From contig OZ220748.1 in NCBI GenBank assembly GCA_965117035.1, positions 3,724,637 to 3,788,636 on the forward strand: a DNA stretch of 64,000 nucleotides. Reading direction: 5' to 3'. Origin of the DNA: CAZENU01 sp965117035. Lineage in GTDB: Bacteria > Chloroflexota > Dehalococcoidia > Lucifugimonadales > CAZENU01. Below the pieces are notes generated by a model. It did not search any database. It was given only the letters and a program-made list of their open reading frames with translations, and was not told the DNA's origin. Below, one piece after another: positions 1 through 7,462 of the stretch. Both the position numbers and the translations under genes were made by a program. Positions within the stretch are counted from its first letter, which is position 1. The number at the start of each line of letters is the position of its first letter.

Positions 1-1
1 G

Positions 2-286
2 GACCAGGTCACCGGCTCCACCATCATCGTGATGGACCTCGCCGCGATGGGGCCCATCGACGACATCCGGGGCACCGTGGGCGAAGTCGTCGACTACGTG
101 AAGGACACGCCCCTCGCCGAGGGGTCGAGCGGAATACTCTATCCCGGCGAGTTCGAGGCGCTGACGCGCGAGGACCGGCTCGAGAACGGAGTCTCCATCG
201 CCGACACGACGTGGGACGAGGTGTCCGCGCTGATAGACCGGTTCGGGCTCACCGACAGGCTTGCCCCGCTCGCGCCCAGGGCCTGA
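2..286 (+). CDS. Ldh-family (malate/L-lactate-type) dehydrogenase, C-terminal part
   Basis: The last 94 residues of an NAD(P)-dependent 2-hydroxyacid oxidoreductase of the Ldh_2 (malate/L-lactate/sulfolactate dehydrogenase) family. The frame is already open at base 2, so the N-terminal two thirds lie outside the window. The segment LYPGEFEALTREDRLENG followed by an IADTTWDEV-type helix is the usual C-terminal signature of this family. The gene converges on the AIM24 cluster with 30 bases between the two stops. The exact substrate cannot be told from this fragment. Confidence 0.8.
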   Translation, partial: DQVTGSTIIVMDLAAMGPIDDIRGTVGEVVDYVKDTPLAEGSSGILYPGEFEALTREDRLENGVSIADTTWDEVSALIDRFGLTDRLAPLAPRA

Positions 287-316
287 CGGCCGTTCGGAGC
301 GTCGGCGGAAGCCGCG

Positions 317-997
317 TCAGTCGTCGTCGCCGCCCTTGGACTCGACCCGCCTGAACGGGTACACCCAGTCCGCAAGCGACCTGGGGTTGCGCGACTGCAC
401 CCAGAGCCTGCCGCGCCCCTCGAACCGCATCAGCACCTGGTCTGAGAACAGGAACGACCGTATCTTGCGCGCCTTCGTCAGGCTGTACTGGAGGCTCGGC
501 TCCCACGCCACGGCGTGACCGTTGTCGATCACGTACGAGCCGTCGACGTCGATCCGCTCGACATCCCCGTAGCCGTTGAAGAACAGCGTGCCCGTGCCGC
601 TGACAGTCAGGACGAACAGGCCCTCGTTGAACAGGCCCCGCAGCCCCTGGAAGTTGGAGTCGGTGTGGATGTCGGGCGTCGATGCCAGGTAGGCGTTCTT
701 CTCCAGCAACAGCTCGTCCCGGTCCATGTCGTGGGCGATGATGTTGCCGGACTGCCCCGGCGCCAGCCCGATCACCCCGTTTCCGCCCTCGGCGCGGTAG
801 GTGTTCTGGAAGAAACTCTCCCCGGTGAGGAACGTCCGCTTGAGCCCGGCGATCGCGCCGCCTCGCGCCGAGGTCTGCAGCACGACGTTCTCGCTCATCC
901 ACGCCATGGCGCCGGCCTCGGAGACCAGCTCCTCCGACGCGCTCAGCTCGACCTCCAGGGTGCTGTACGTGGGCTGATGGTCGATCGTGTATCTCAT
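317..997 (-). CDS. AIM24 family protein (paralogue 1 of 3)
   Basis: A 226-residue AIM24/TIGR00266-type protein. The family forms beta-rich trimers, with a mitochondrial member in yeast; its bacterial function is unknown. Family hallmarks are EAGAMAWM near residue 31, a glycine-rich GLRGLF segment and the late NGHAVAWEP motif. The start is the ATG at 997. It overlaps the stop of the upstream paralogue by one base (TGATG), which implies translational coupling. A longer open frame to 2443 is only read-through over the two upstream genes. It ends in acidic GGDDD. Confidence 0.88.
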   Translation of the reverse strand: MRYTIDHQPTYSTLEVELSASEELVSEAGAMAWMSENVVLQTSARGGAIAGLKRTFLTGESFFQNTYRAEGGNGVIGLAPGQSGNIIAHDMDRDELLLEKNAYLASTPDIHTDSNFQGLRGLFNEGLFVLTVSGTGTLFFNGYGDVERIDVDGSYVIDNGHAVAWEPSLQYSLTKARKIRSFLFSDQVLMRFEGRGRLWVQSRNPRSLADWVYPFRRVESKGGDDD

Positions 998-1686
998 CAG
1001 TTCTGCCTCTCGGGGAGCATCGGCCCGAGGGTGCGGCCGAACTCGTCCGGGTTGTGGCTCTGGACCAGGAGCTTGCCGTGTCCGCTGAAATTCAGCACGA
1101 GGCCCTCGCCCGCCAGGAACGACTGGATCCAGCTCCCGCCCGCCTTGCCCAGGCTGTAGCTCAGCGAGTCCTGGAACGCCACGACGTGGCCCGTGTCGAC
1201 CGTCAGCTCGTCGGTGACGTTGACCTCCTCGATGCTGCCGAACGCGTTGACCAGCAGCGTCCCCGCGCCCGTCACGTTCAGGAAGGACAGCGACTCGCCG
1301 GAGAAGACTCCGCGCAGCCCCTGGAACTCGGTGTCGATGTTCAGGCCGTCGGTCGAGCCGAGGTAGCTGCCGCCCGCGCACACCCATCCGGCTACGCCGT
1401 CGCAGGGGATCGAGGCGATCTGGCCCTGCAGCGTCGGCGCCAGGCCGACCTCGCCCTCCTCGCGGTCGGTGCAGGAGTAGGTCGAGAAGAAGAAGCTCTC
1501 GCCGGCGAACATCCTGCGCACGCCGCTCAGCAGACCGCCGGTCTGCTTCGTTCGCGTCGTGACGTCTATGTCGATGTTGGATGACGCCCTGAACATGGCG
1601 CCCGACTCGGAGACGAACCTCTCGCCCGGCCGGATCTGGACCAGCGCCCAGCTGAAGGCGCCCCTGTCTACTAGCCGTACGTTCAC
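997..1686 (-). CDS. AIM24 family protein (paralogue 2 of 3)
   Basis: A 229-residue AIM24-like protein and the middle member of a three-gene tandem array. It shares the SESGAMF, GLRGVFSGESLSFL and DTGHVVAFQ segments with its neighbours but has only moderate identity to them, so the duplication is old. Its stop overlaps the ATG of the downstream copy. The start at 1686 lies 12 bases after the upstream copy ends. It probably works in a complex with the other two; this is inferred from co-translation, not seen directly. Confidence 0.87.
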   Translation of the reverse strand: MNVRLVDRGAFSWALVQIRPGERFVSESGAMFRASSNIDIDVTTRTKQTGGLLSGVRRMFAGESFFFSTYSCTDREEGEVGLAPTLQGQIASIPCDGVAGWVCAGGSYLGSTDGLNIDTEFQGLRGVFSGESLSFLNVTGAGTLLVNAFGSIEEVNVTDELTVDTGHVVAFQDSLSYSLGKAGGSWIQSFLAGEGLVLNFSGHGKLLVQSHNPDEFGRTLGPMLPERQN

Positions 1687-1698
1687 TGGCTCCCTCCG

Positions 1699-2358
1699 CT
1701 AGCCACTGCAGAACGGCGACAGCCAACCGGCGATGCCGCCCATCGTCCGCGTCTGGAGGAACACTTTGCCCGAGCCGGAGAAGTTCATCGCCAGACCCTC
1801 GCCGGACAGCACGGTGCTCTTCAGGTTGCCCATTCCCCGGATCGAGTAGCTGACACCCGGCTCCCAGGCCACTACATATCCCGTGTCGACCGTCAGCGAG
1901 CCCTCGACCTCCTTTTCGACCAGGGCGCCGTAGGCGTTGAAGAACAGGTCGCCGGTGCCGCTGCACTCGATCAGGAACGCGCCCTCGCCCGATAACAGCG
2001 AGCGCAGACCGCCAAACCTGGTCTTGAGCTTGATGCCGGGGGTGCTCGCCATGTAGGAGCCCGCGGTCAGGATGAACGAGTCGCCTTCCAGCCTGCGGTG
2101 GGCGACCGAGCCCGGCGTGGCCGGTGAGAACGTCACCGTGCCGATGCCCGGGTGGCTGTACTCCGCTACGAACAGGGACTCGTTCGCCAGCAGTCTTCGT
2201 ATCAGCGCCTTGAACAGCCCCCCGAGCAGGCGGATCTTGACGTTGGTGCCTGCGGACATCCACGCCATTGAGCCGCCCTCCGCGACGATCCTGTCGCCCG
2301 GGCGAAGCTCGACCTTTATCTGTCCGTAGTCGGGATTGCCGTCGATCCGGAATTCCAT
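1699..2358 (-). CDS. AIM24 family protein (paralogue 3 of 3, first of operon)
   Basis: A 219-residue AIM24-like protein, first gene of the minus-strand trio. It carries AEGGSMAWMS, GLRSLLSGEGAFL and DTGYVVAWEPG motifs at the expected places. I chose the ATG at 2358 because a GGGAGG ribosome-binding site sits about 10 bases upstream. An in-frame start at 2475 would add a Pro/Arg-rich stretch that does not resemble the family. Confidence 0.87.
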   Translation of the reverse strand: MEFRIDGNPDYGQIKVELRPGDRIVAEGGSMAWMSAGTNVKIRLLGGLFKALIRRLLANESLFVAEYSHPGIGTVTFSPATPGSVAHRRLEGDSFILTAGSYMASTPGIKLKTRFGGLRSLLSGEGAFLIECSGTGDLFFNAYGALVEKEVEGSLTVDTGYVVAWEPGVSYSIRGMGNLKSTVLSGEGLAMNFSGSGKVFLQTRTMGGIAGWLSPFCSG

Positions 2359-2450
2359 TCTTCGCAGACCCTCCCGGCAGCGCCGCCGAGCACCCGCAAT
2401 CCGGTACTCTGCCCCGTACGGCGCGAAATGGGGTAAAGGGCACGGTAGCA

Positions 2451-2490
2451 GTGGGCGCGTTTCCCTGTCAAACACACTGTGGGCGCGTTT
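2451..2490. repeat. 12-bp direct repeat upstream of AIM24 operon
   Basis: GTGGGCGCGTTT occurs at 2451-2462 and again at 2479-2490, 28 bases apart, on the upstream side of the AIM24 operon. Spacing close to three helical turns would suit a regulator site. No matching regulator is visible here. The rest of 2359-2620 shows no gene. Confidence 0.45.
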
Positions 2491-2621
2491 GGGGCCTATC
2501 GCGCGGTCGTTGCCGGCAGTGCCGCCGCCGCTGCGCCGGTGGAACGACAGCCCCCCCCCAGGATCGTGTACTCCAACAGGACCGACGTGCCGATTCGCGG
2601 CTAGTGCACGGATACGCCGCC

Positions 2622-2651
2622 TTGCTGGCGAAATGACCGCTTTGCTATATT
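2622..2651 (+). promoter_or_regulatory. Probable promoter of tRNA-Ala
   Basis: A -35-like TTGCTG at 2622-2627 and a -10-like TATATT at 2646-2651 with an 18-base spacer. They lie 39 bases before the first base of the tRNA gene, the expected distance for a short 5' leader. Confidence 0.5.
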
Positions 2652-4342
2652 GGCTGCGCCACGGACGGCGCCCGCCGTCCGGAACCGGTGGGGCTGTAGC
2701 TCATCTGGGAGAGCGCTTCAATGGCATTGAAGAGGTAGGGGGTTCGAGTCCCCCCAGCTCCACCAGACGGCATTGTAGGTAGCACCGAGCCGTTTAGCGC
2801 CATATCCTCGGCGCTCATGCCGGGCGCAGGGCTGTCCTCCGGCATAGGCACTGTGTAGCGCATCAGGGCGTTGTCGGGCGTAACGAGGATTTCCTTCACG
2901 AAGGACTCGATGAAGACCCTGCGCTCGGTCAGCTCGCTCTTCTTCAGGAACCTTCTCATGTCCTGGGCATAGGCGGTGATGGTCTCCAGCTGGTCAAGGA
3001 CCTTCCTGCGCTGAGAGAGGTTCGCTCTCGCCTCGGCCTCCGCAGCCTCAAGCCTCTCCTGCCGCTCCCTGTGGTCGCGGATGCGTGGCCTGAAATCGTC
3101 TATGTCCATGTCGGTGGTCTCCACGAGATCGTAGAGTCGGTCGAGCCTGCGGCGCACGTCAGAGAGCTCCGACTGAGTGGCCTCCAGCCTCTTGCGCTGA
3201 TCGCCCGCCACGCCGTCCATCTGCTCGTCCACGATCTTGACGAGGGCGCGGATGTTGGAGTCGGTGAGGATGTTGGTACGAATCGTGCGGACCACCTTCT
3301 CCTCGAATTTCCGGGCGGCGAGCCTGGGGGTCTTGCAGGCTTCCTTGCCACGCTTGCTGATCGACTGGCAGACGTAGTAAGGGAACTGGCCGCTCTTGGA
3401 ATACGCGCCGGTGAGCGCCCGCTTGCACGTCTTGCACTTGACCATCCCGCTGAGCAAGAAGGAGCTTCCTACCCTGCGGGGGTGTTTGACCTTGGGGGCG
3501 CGGCGGCGGAGCTGCCGGCCGACGCGCTGGAACTGAGTCTTGGAGATGATGGCAGGGAACGCCTTCTCCACGCGCACCGGGTCTGCTCCATCCTTGGCGT
3601 TCGTGCCCCATATCAGGGTTCCCGTGTAAGCCTCGTTGACGAGAACCTTGTGAACGCCGGTGTTGCCCCAGAGCTTCCCACCGGGGCTGGCGATGCCGTC
3701 GTCGTTGAGGACGCGGGTGATGTCCACCAACCCGCTTCCGGCCTCGGACATGTCGAAAATGCGCTTGACGATGGGGGCCGTAGCGGGGTCGATCTCCAGC
3801 CTGGCGCGCTTCTTGGCCCCGTCCTGCACCATGAGCCGTCCGTAGCCGTAGGGCACGCTGCTTCCCATCCAGAAGCCGCGGGAGGCGGCCTCCCTCATGC
3901 CCCGTACTACTTCCGTCGCGAGATTCTCCGAATAGTATTCGTCGATGGTCTCGATGATGCCCTCCATCAGCCTGCCCGTGGCGCTGTCCTCGGCCTGCTC
4001 GGTGATGGAGACCACGCGGATGCCCTTCCGCCTGAGCTGGGACTTCAGAAGTACGGCGTGCTCGCGCTTGCGGGTGAACCTCGAAAACTTCCAGACGAGT
4101 ATCTCCTTGAACGGGGCCTTGGGCTTGGCGGCCTCGTCCAGCATCTTGCGAAACTCGGGGCGGTCGGCGACGCGGCCGCTCTCTGCCTCGTCCACGTACT
4201 CATGGAAGACCATGTAGCCGTTCTTGGCGGCGTAGTCCCTGAGCGCCCGAAGCTGTGCGGCCACGGAGTTGTCCACGTCCTGCCGGTCGCTGGAAACCCT
4301 GGCGTAGAGGGCTACGGGTGTGCGGTCGTGTAGGTCGTTCAT
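2645..4342 (-). CDS. Large serine recombinase (ICE integrase)
   Basis: A 565-residue site-specific recombinase of the large serine family, which cuts and rejoins DNA through a phosphoserine to integrate and excise mobile elements. The resolvase-type catalytic domain starts at YARVSS, with the nucleophile likely Ser17. A recombinase domain (about 160-300) and a zinc ribbon (CKTC near 332 with further Cys near 355 and 365) follow, then a long coiled coil. The ATG at 4342 overlaps the stop of the ribbon-helix-helix gene by ATGA. Its last roughly 40 codons are the reverse complement of the tRNA-Ala gene and its flank, and the stop lies on the chromosome side of the tRNA. Confidence 0.93.
   Translation of the reverse strand: MNDLHDRTPVALYARVSSDRQDVDNSVAAQLRALRDYAAKNGYMVFHEYVDEAESGRVADRPEFRKMLDEAAKPKAPFKEILVWKFSRFTRKREHAVLLKSQLRRKGIRVVSITEQAEDSATGRLMEGIIETIDEYYSENLATEVVRGMREAASRGFWMGSSVPYGYGRLMVQDGAKKRARLEIDPATAPIVKRIFDMSEAGSGLVDITRVLNDDGIASPGGKLWGNTGVHKVLVNEAYTGTLIWGTNAKDGADPVRVEKAFPAIISKTQFQRVGRQLRRRAPKVKHPRRVGSSFLLSGMVKCKTCKRALTGAYSKSGQFPYYVCQSISKRGKEACKTPRLAARKFEEKVVRTIRTNILTDSNIRALVKIVDEQMDGVAGDQRKRLEATQSELSDVRRRLDRLYDLVETTDMDIDDFRPRIRDHRERQERLEAAEAEARANLSQRRKVLDQLETITAYAQDMRRFLKKSELTERRVFIESFVKEILVTPDNALMRYTVPMPEDSPAPGMSAEDMALNGSVLPTMPSGGAGGTRTPYLFNAIEALSQMSYSPTGSGRRAPSVAQPI
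2690..2765 (+). tRNA. tRNA-Ala (anticodon GGC), CCA encoded
   Basis: A complete 76-base cloverleaf. The acceptor GGGGCTG (2690-2696) pairs with CAGCTCC (2755-2761). The anticodon arm CTTCA/TGAAG encloses the loop ATGGCAT, giving anticodon GGC. The T arm is GGGGG-TTCGAGT-CCCCC. The discriminator A at 2762 is followed by an encoded CCA. The intact gene doubles as the probable integration target of the ICE, whose recombinase gene begins directly against its 3' end. Confidence 0.96.
2690..2765. other. Candidate ICE attachment site (attL-side) in tRNA-Ala
   Basis: The serine recombinase reading frame runs toward, into and through the tRNA gene, so element DNA begins at or within the tRNA 3' half. 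This arrangement is typical of elements that insert into a tRNA 3' end and rebuild it. I looked by eye for a second copy of the T arm plus acceptor sequence elsewhere in the window and did not find one, so the other junction is unassigned. Confidence 0.55.
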
Positions 4343-4557
4343 CTGTTGCTCCTCCCTGTCTCTTTCTGTTGGTCCTGGCGTGAGCGCCGCATCTGCCTCC
4401 TGCTCTGCCTGCGCCACTCCCGATCCTCCAGGTAGAGGCGAAACCCCTCGCGCAGTAGCTCGCTGACGTTGCGGCAGTCCTCCTCGGCCACCTGCCTCAA
4501 CTGCTTTTCCATGGCGGGTGGCAGGGAGAGGGTGACGGTCTTTCGCATGTCTGGCAT
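4339..4557 (-). CDS. Ribbon-helix-helix DNA-binding protein
   Basis: A 72-residue CopG/Arc-type protein. An N-terminal beta strand RKTVTLSLPPAM is followed by two helices with NVSELLREGF, and then a strongly basic tail. Such proteins bind palindromic operators as dimers of dimers and usually repress their own operon. It starts at the ATG at 4557 behind a GAGGGG ribosome-binding site and is translationally coupled to the recombinase. A near-perfect palindrome lies 16 bases upstream, so it probably controls recombinase expression. Confidence 0.85.
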   Translation of the reverse strand: MPDMRKTVTLSLPPAMEKQLRQVAEEDCRNVSELLREGFRLYLEDREWRRQSRRQMRRSRQDQQKETGRSNR

Positions 4558-4572
4558 GTTTTTGCCCCTCGA

Positions 4573-4591
4573 TGTAACACAATGTCTTACA
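4573..4591. promoter_or_regulatory. 19-bp palindromic operator candidate
   Basis: TGTAAcACAaTGTcTTACA is an inverted repeat with a single mismatched pair either side of the centre. It sits immediately upstream of the ribbon-helix-helix and recombinase start region, where that repressor would be expected to bind. Confidence 0.6.
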
Positions 4592-4809
4592 CATACTATG
4601 AACGGTCAGGCTCCCGGTGTCAAGGGGCGCAGCCCCTATATCGGGCGCTCTGAATGGGGCGAATTAGGGGGGTGGAAACTGCAAGGTGGGGGCCTGGCCT
4701 ATAGAGACATCCGCCGCCAGCGCAGGTATGGGGTCTTGTCTAGGTGCAACTCGCTTCGCAAGTTGGACGCCACCGCCGAGGCTGAGGACCGTCAGGGACG
4801 GAGGCGCGC

Positions 4810-5028
4810 TCATCGGCCCTCCTCCTCGTCAGCGTCGTCCTCAATTTGGGACCGTTCCGCCTCCTCCTCCATGTAGGAGCGGATGGCGACGCGGGCCAGG
4901 ATGCGCAGCCCGTTCACGACCCTCTCGCGCTGCTCGGGTGTGTAGGAGGGCAGCAGCACGTCCAGCGAGTCGTCAGGGCCGTTCCGGTCGGTCCTCTCTC
5001 GTCTCTTCTTTCCTTTGCTGTCTTTCAT
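4810..5028 (-). CDS. Small charged protein, unknown
   Basis: A 72-residue protein with a Lys/Arg-rich N-terminus (KGKKRRERTDR), a central helical segment around YTPEQRERVVNGLRILARVA and a very acidic C-terminus. I do not recognise the family. It lies between the XRE-type regulators and the recombinase module on the same strand. No strong ribosome-binding site precedes the ATG at 5028, so the start and the reality of the gene are only moderately supported. Confidence 0.5.
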   Translation of the reverse strand: MKDSKGKKRRERTDRNGPDDSLDVLLPSYTPEQRERVVNGLRILARVAIRSYMEEEAERSQIEDDADEEEGR

Positions 5029-5139
5029 GGTTCACAGTCGCAGCGGCGGTGGTTGTGCCGCTGGCCTCTCGTTGAAGGAGTGGAATGGGCCGCCCGGCGC
5101 GGACGGAAGGGGCGAGCGCCGGGCAGCGGTTGTTGGGTC

Positions 5140-5463
5140 TCAGTCCCTGAAGAAGGTCATCTGGAACCCATCGCCCATGAGGATGTCGAGTCCACCGGGC
5201 ACCCTGCTTGCGAACAGGATGAGGGAGTGCATGGCACCCCCGGAGGGCTCGGTCCCGTCCTGCTTCCAGCGGTACATCTGCTTGTAGTCGACGCCTATGG
5301 CCTTGGCGAGACCGGCCCAGGTGAGGCTGGCGGCCTGTCTGAGTCGTTCCAGGCGGTCGGTGAAGTCGTCCGGCAGCAGGTTCCCGTAGGGCAGGTGCTC
5401 CACGTCTTCCGGGGTCAGTGCGGTTTTCCCGTCGAAACGGGATGGGTCGTTAGTGTTGGTCAT
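5140..5463 (-). CDS. Helix-turn-helix protein
   Basis: A 107-residue protein with a central DNA-binding helix-turn-helix: DRLERLRQAASLTWAGLAKA then IGVDYKQMYRWKQDGTEP, the XRE-like recognition pattern. The N-terminal 30 residues are acidic. The ATG at 5463 lies within the 3' end of the upstream XRE gene (14-base overlap), so the two are probably co-translated. Its likely role is as a transcription factor of the element. Confidence 0.7.
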   Translation of the reverse strand: MTNTNDPSRFDGKTALTPEDVEHLPYGNLLPDDFTDRLERLRQAASLTWAGLAKAIGVDYKQMYRWKQDGTEPSGGAMHSLILFASRVPGGLDILMGDGFQMTFFRD

Positions 5464-5752
5464 CTTTATCCTCCAGTCTGAACAGGTCGTGAAAGTTCTC
5501 CACTCCGAGGGTCTTCTGCATCCGGTGTCGGATGCGGCCCGAGGGCGCTCGCCCCTCGTTGACCAGCATGGAGAGGTAGCCGGGGCTGATCCCGACCTCC
5601 CTGGCGAGCCAGTTCTGAGAGCGGTTGAGCACTGCCAACCGCTTCCAGAGCGCCGCCGTGTCGAGCCGGACAACGGTCCGTCCTCCACGCCTCGGGCGTC
5701 CCTTGGCTTCGTTGGCGTCTCGTGAACGCATGGCTTCGTCGATCTCCTCCAT
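5450..5752 (-). CDS. XRE-family transcriptional regulator
   Basis: A 100-residue protein with a classical helix-turn-helix, NWLAREVGISPGYLSMLVNE, followed by RAPSGRIRHRMQKTLGV. This is the cro/C1 pattern. The N-terminus is basic (KGRPRRGGR). It heads a two-gene unit with the HTH gene at 5140-5463 and is the first gene after the relaxation-type protein. It is probably a switch between maintenance and transfer of the element; that role is inferred from position. Confidence 0.78.
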   Translation of the reverse strand: MEEIDEAMRSRDANEAKGRPRRGGRTVVRLDTAALWKRLAVLNRSQNWLAREVGISPGYLSMLVNEGRAPSGRIRHRMQKTLGVENFHDLFRLEDKDDQH

Positions 5753-5809
5753 TTAGATAAGGACGGGAGCGGCGCTGAGGGCTCACGCTCCCGCCGTCGT
5801 GTTTCAACC

Positions 5810-7462
5810 TCATAGGTGGGGCAGCGCCCGGGGCGACTGCCACTCGGCGGGGGTGCGCCAGGCGCGTCCCAGCGGCCCCAGGGCGTCCACGGCCTCCCTG
5901 TGTGAGACCCAGAGGGGCACGGCCACCGACTCGGCCCGCATCTCCTCCCGCGCCACGCGCAGGAAGTGGGTGGCGGCGATCTCGTCGTCGAAGACGACCA
6001 GGACGGCGGGTCTTGCGCCGTGGTCGTCGGTGGGCCTGTGGGACGAGTAGTAGCGGAGATAGGGGGCGAGTCGCGCCGACATCGTTGAGGGTCTCACGGC
6101 CCTGCGCTCCCACTCCAAGAAGAAGGGCCACGTCGTCTCGCCGCGTCTGAGGACGCCGAAGGCGTCGGGGTTGACGGAGCGCATCCGCTCGTCGTGGCGG
6201 AAGTGGCGGGACGCCCTCCGGGGCGGGTCGAGCTGGACGATCTCCCAGCCGAGCAGAGGGGCCTGCGCCGTGAGGGCGGCCAGGAAGCCGTGGACGGCGG
6301 CGGTGTGCTCGGCATTCCTGAGCAACTGGCGGCTGCGCCTGCCGGCGACGTTGCTCCACTCGTAGGGAGCCTCGTGGTCCTCGGGGGCGGCGCTCCAACG
6401 CTTCCGCGCCAGGCCGACCGACGTGCGGTCCCTGCGAGCGAGAAGGGCTAGTCCCCGGTCGGTGAGGGCCAGGCGCATCCCCGCGTCGCGGGAGCGGGTG
6501 ACGAGGCGGAAGCCTTCGAGGGGGTTGATGATCTGGGACGCCCTGGGGACGGAGACGTTCAGGAGCCCGGCGAGGTCGGTGAGGGTGATCCAGGGCCAGT
6601 CCGACACCAGGTCGAGGGCGCGCTTCTCGGCGGGCTTCAGATAGACGGGAAGCAGGTGGTCGGCCATGTCGGAGGCCGCGCCCCTGTCGGGCAGGTCGTC
6701 CGGGGCCGAGACGAGGCTCGGCCCGTCCTCCACGGGTATCCCGGCCCCGGCGTCGGTGCGTTCGAGGACGTAGGGCAGGTCGACGGCGGCGGCGACCCTG
6801 GTGGGGCGCCATATCCGGTCGTTCGCTCCCGCCCGGAGCGCGTCCTGCTCCAGGGCGAAGAGGACGGGCAGGTCGGTGGTGTCGAGCACCCTGCGGGCGT
6901 GCCTGAGCCTCACGTCGTCGGCCATGAGCATGAGGACCACGCCGGGCATGGGCTCGTCGCGCATCTTCCAGAGGCGCTTGGCGAAGCCCGACCGGTCGGC
7001 GGTGAGCCCCTGCCGGACTATGCCCACAGTCTTGCCGTCGGGCAGGGTCACGGCGGCGTCCAGGCGCACGGACCTGTACCAGCGGAAGCGGACGGGGAAG
7101 GCAAGGCCGGAGAGGAGGGAGGCCAGGCGGTAGACGGCGGGGATGGCGTCGAGGCGCTCCATCAGGCTTCGGCGCCACTGAGCCGAGATCGGGAAGGACC
7201 GCAGGAGCAGGTCGAGAGAGACGTCCAGCTCCTCGGCGAGTCTGCCCAGCCCTTCGGTGGTGAGGTAGAACCTGCGGGTCTGCGGCAGGGGGTCGATGGC
7301 GTGGAGCACGGAGGCGCAGAACCCTCCCGACTCCAACCTCTCGACGGCCTCGTAGACCGCGCCGGTGGACCTGCCGATGACGGCCGTCATCTCCTGACGG
7401 TCGAGGAAGGGCATGGAGGCCAGTGCGCGGAGCAGTTGGGGCTCACATCCTTCGGTTCTCAT
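5810..7462 (-). CDS. Replication-relaxation-like winged-helix protein
   Basis: A 550-residue protein. The N-terminal segment LLRALASMPFLDRQEMTAVI, followed by a winged helix and an YLTTEGLGRLAEE strand, resembles the Replic_Relax family of plasmid and ICE proteins. A second winged-helix-like segment lies near 295-330 (LTDLAGLLNVSVPRASQII). The C-terminal 150 residues have a nuclease-like FFLEWERR segment. Its ATG overlaps the stop of the coupling ATPase (ATGA), tying it to DNA processing for transfer. It is the only candidate relaxase-type protein I can see, but no HUH or tyrosine relaxase motif is recognisable. Confidence 0.62.
   Translation of the reverse strand: MRTEGCEPQLLRALASMPFLDRQEMTAVIGRSTGAVYEAVERLESGGFCASVLHAIDPLPQTRRFYLTTEGLGRLAEELDVSLDLLLRSFPISAQWRRSLMERLDAIPAVYRLASLLSGLAFPVRFRWYRSVRLDAAVTLPDGKTVGIVRQGLTADRSGFAKRLWKMRDEPMPGVVLMLMADDVRLRHARRVLDTTDLPVLFALEQDALRAGANDRIWRPTRVAAAVDLPYVLERTDAGAGIPVEDGPSLVSAPDDLPDRGAASDMADHLLPVYLKPAEKRALDLVSDWPWITLTDLAGLLNVSVPRASQIINPLEGFRLVTRSRDAGMRLALTDRGLALLARRDRTSVGLARKRWSAAPEDHEAPYEWSNVAGRRSRQLLRNAEHTAAVHGFLAALTAQAPLLGWEIVQLDPPRRASRHFRHDERMRSVNPDAFGVLRRGETTWPFFLEWERRAVRPSTMSARLAPYLRYYSSHRPTDDHGARPAVLVVFDDEIAATHFLRVAREEMRAESVAVPLWVSHREAVDALGPLGRAWRTPAEWQSPRALPHL

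Noticed and set aside
998..2443. Extension of the first AIM24 gene to a 708-residue protein
   Set aside because: The extra part runs over two other AIM24 genes in a different frame; the ATG at 997 is coupled to the upstream stop and fits the family length.
3071..4333. 420-codon frame opposite the serine recombinase
   Set aside because: Antisense shadow of a clear recombinase gene; no ribosome-binding site or recognisable domain.
5466..7178. Long Pro/Arg-rich open frame on the minus strand
   Set aside because: It overlaps the replication-relaxation-like gene and the XRE gene in another frame, has extreme Arg/Pro bias and no family features. A by-product of GC-rich coding DNA.
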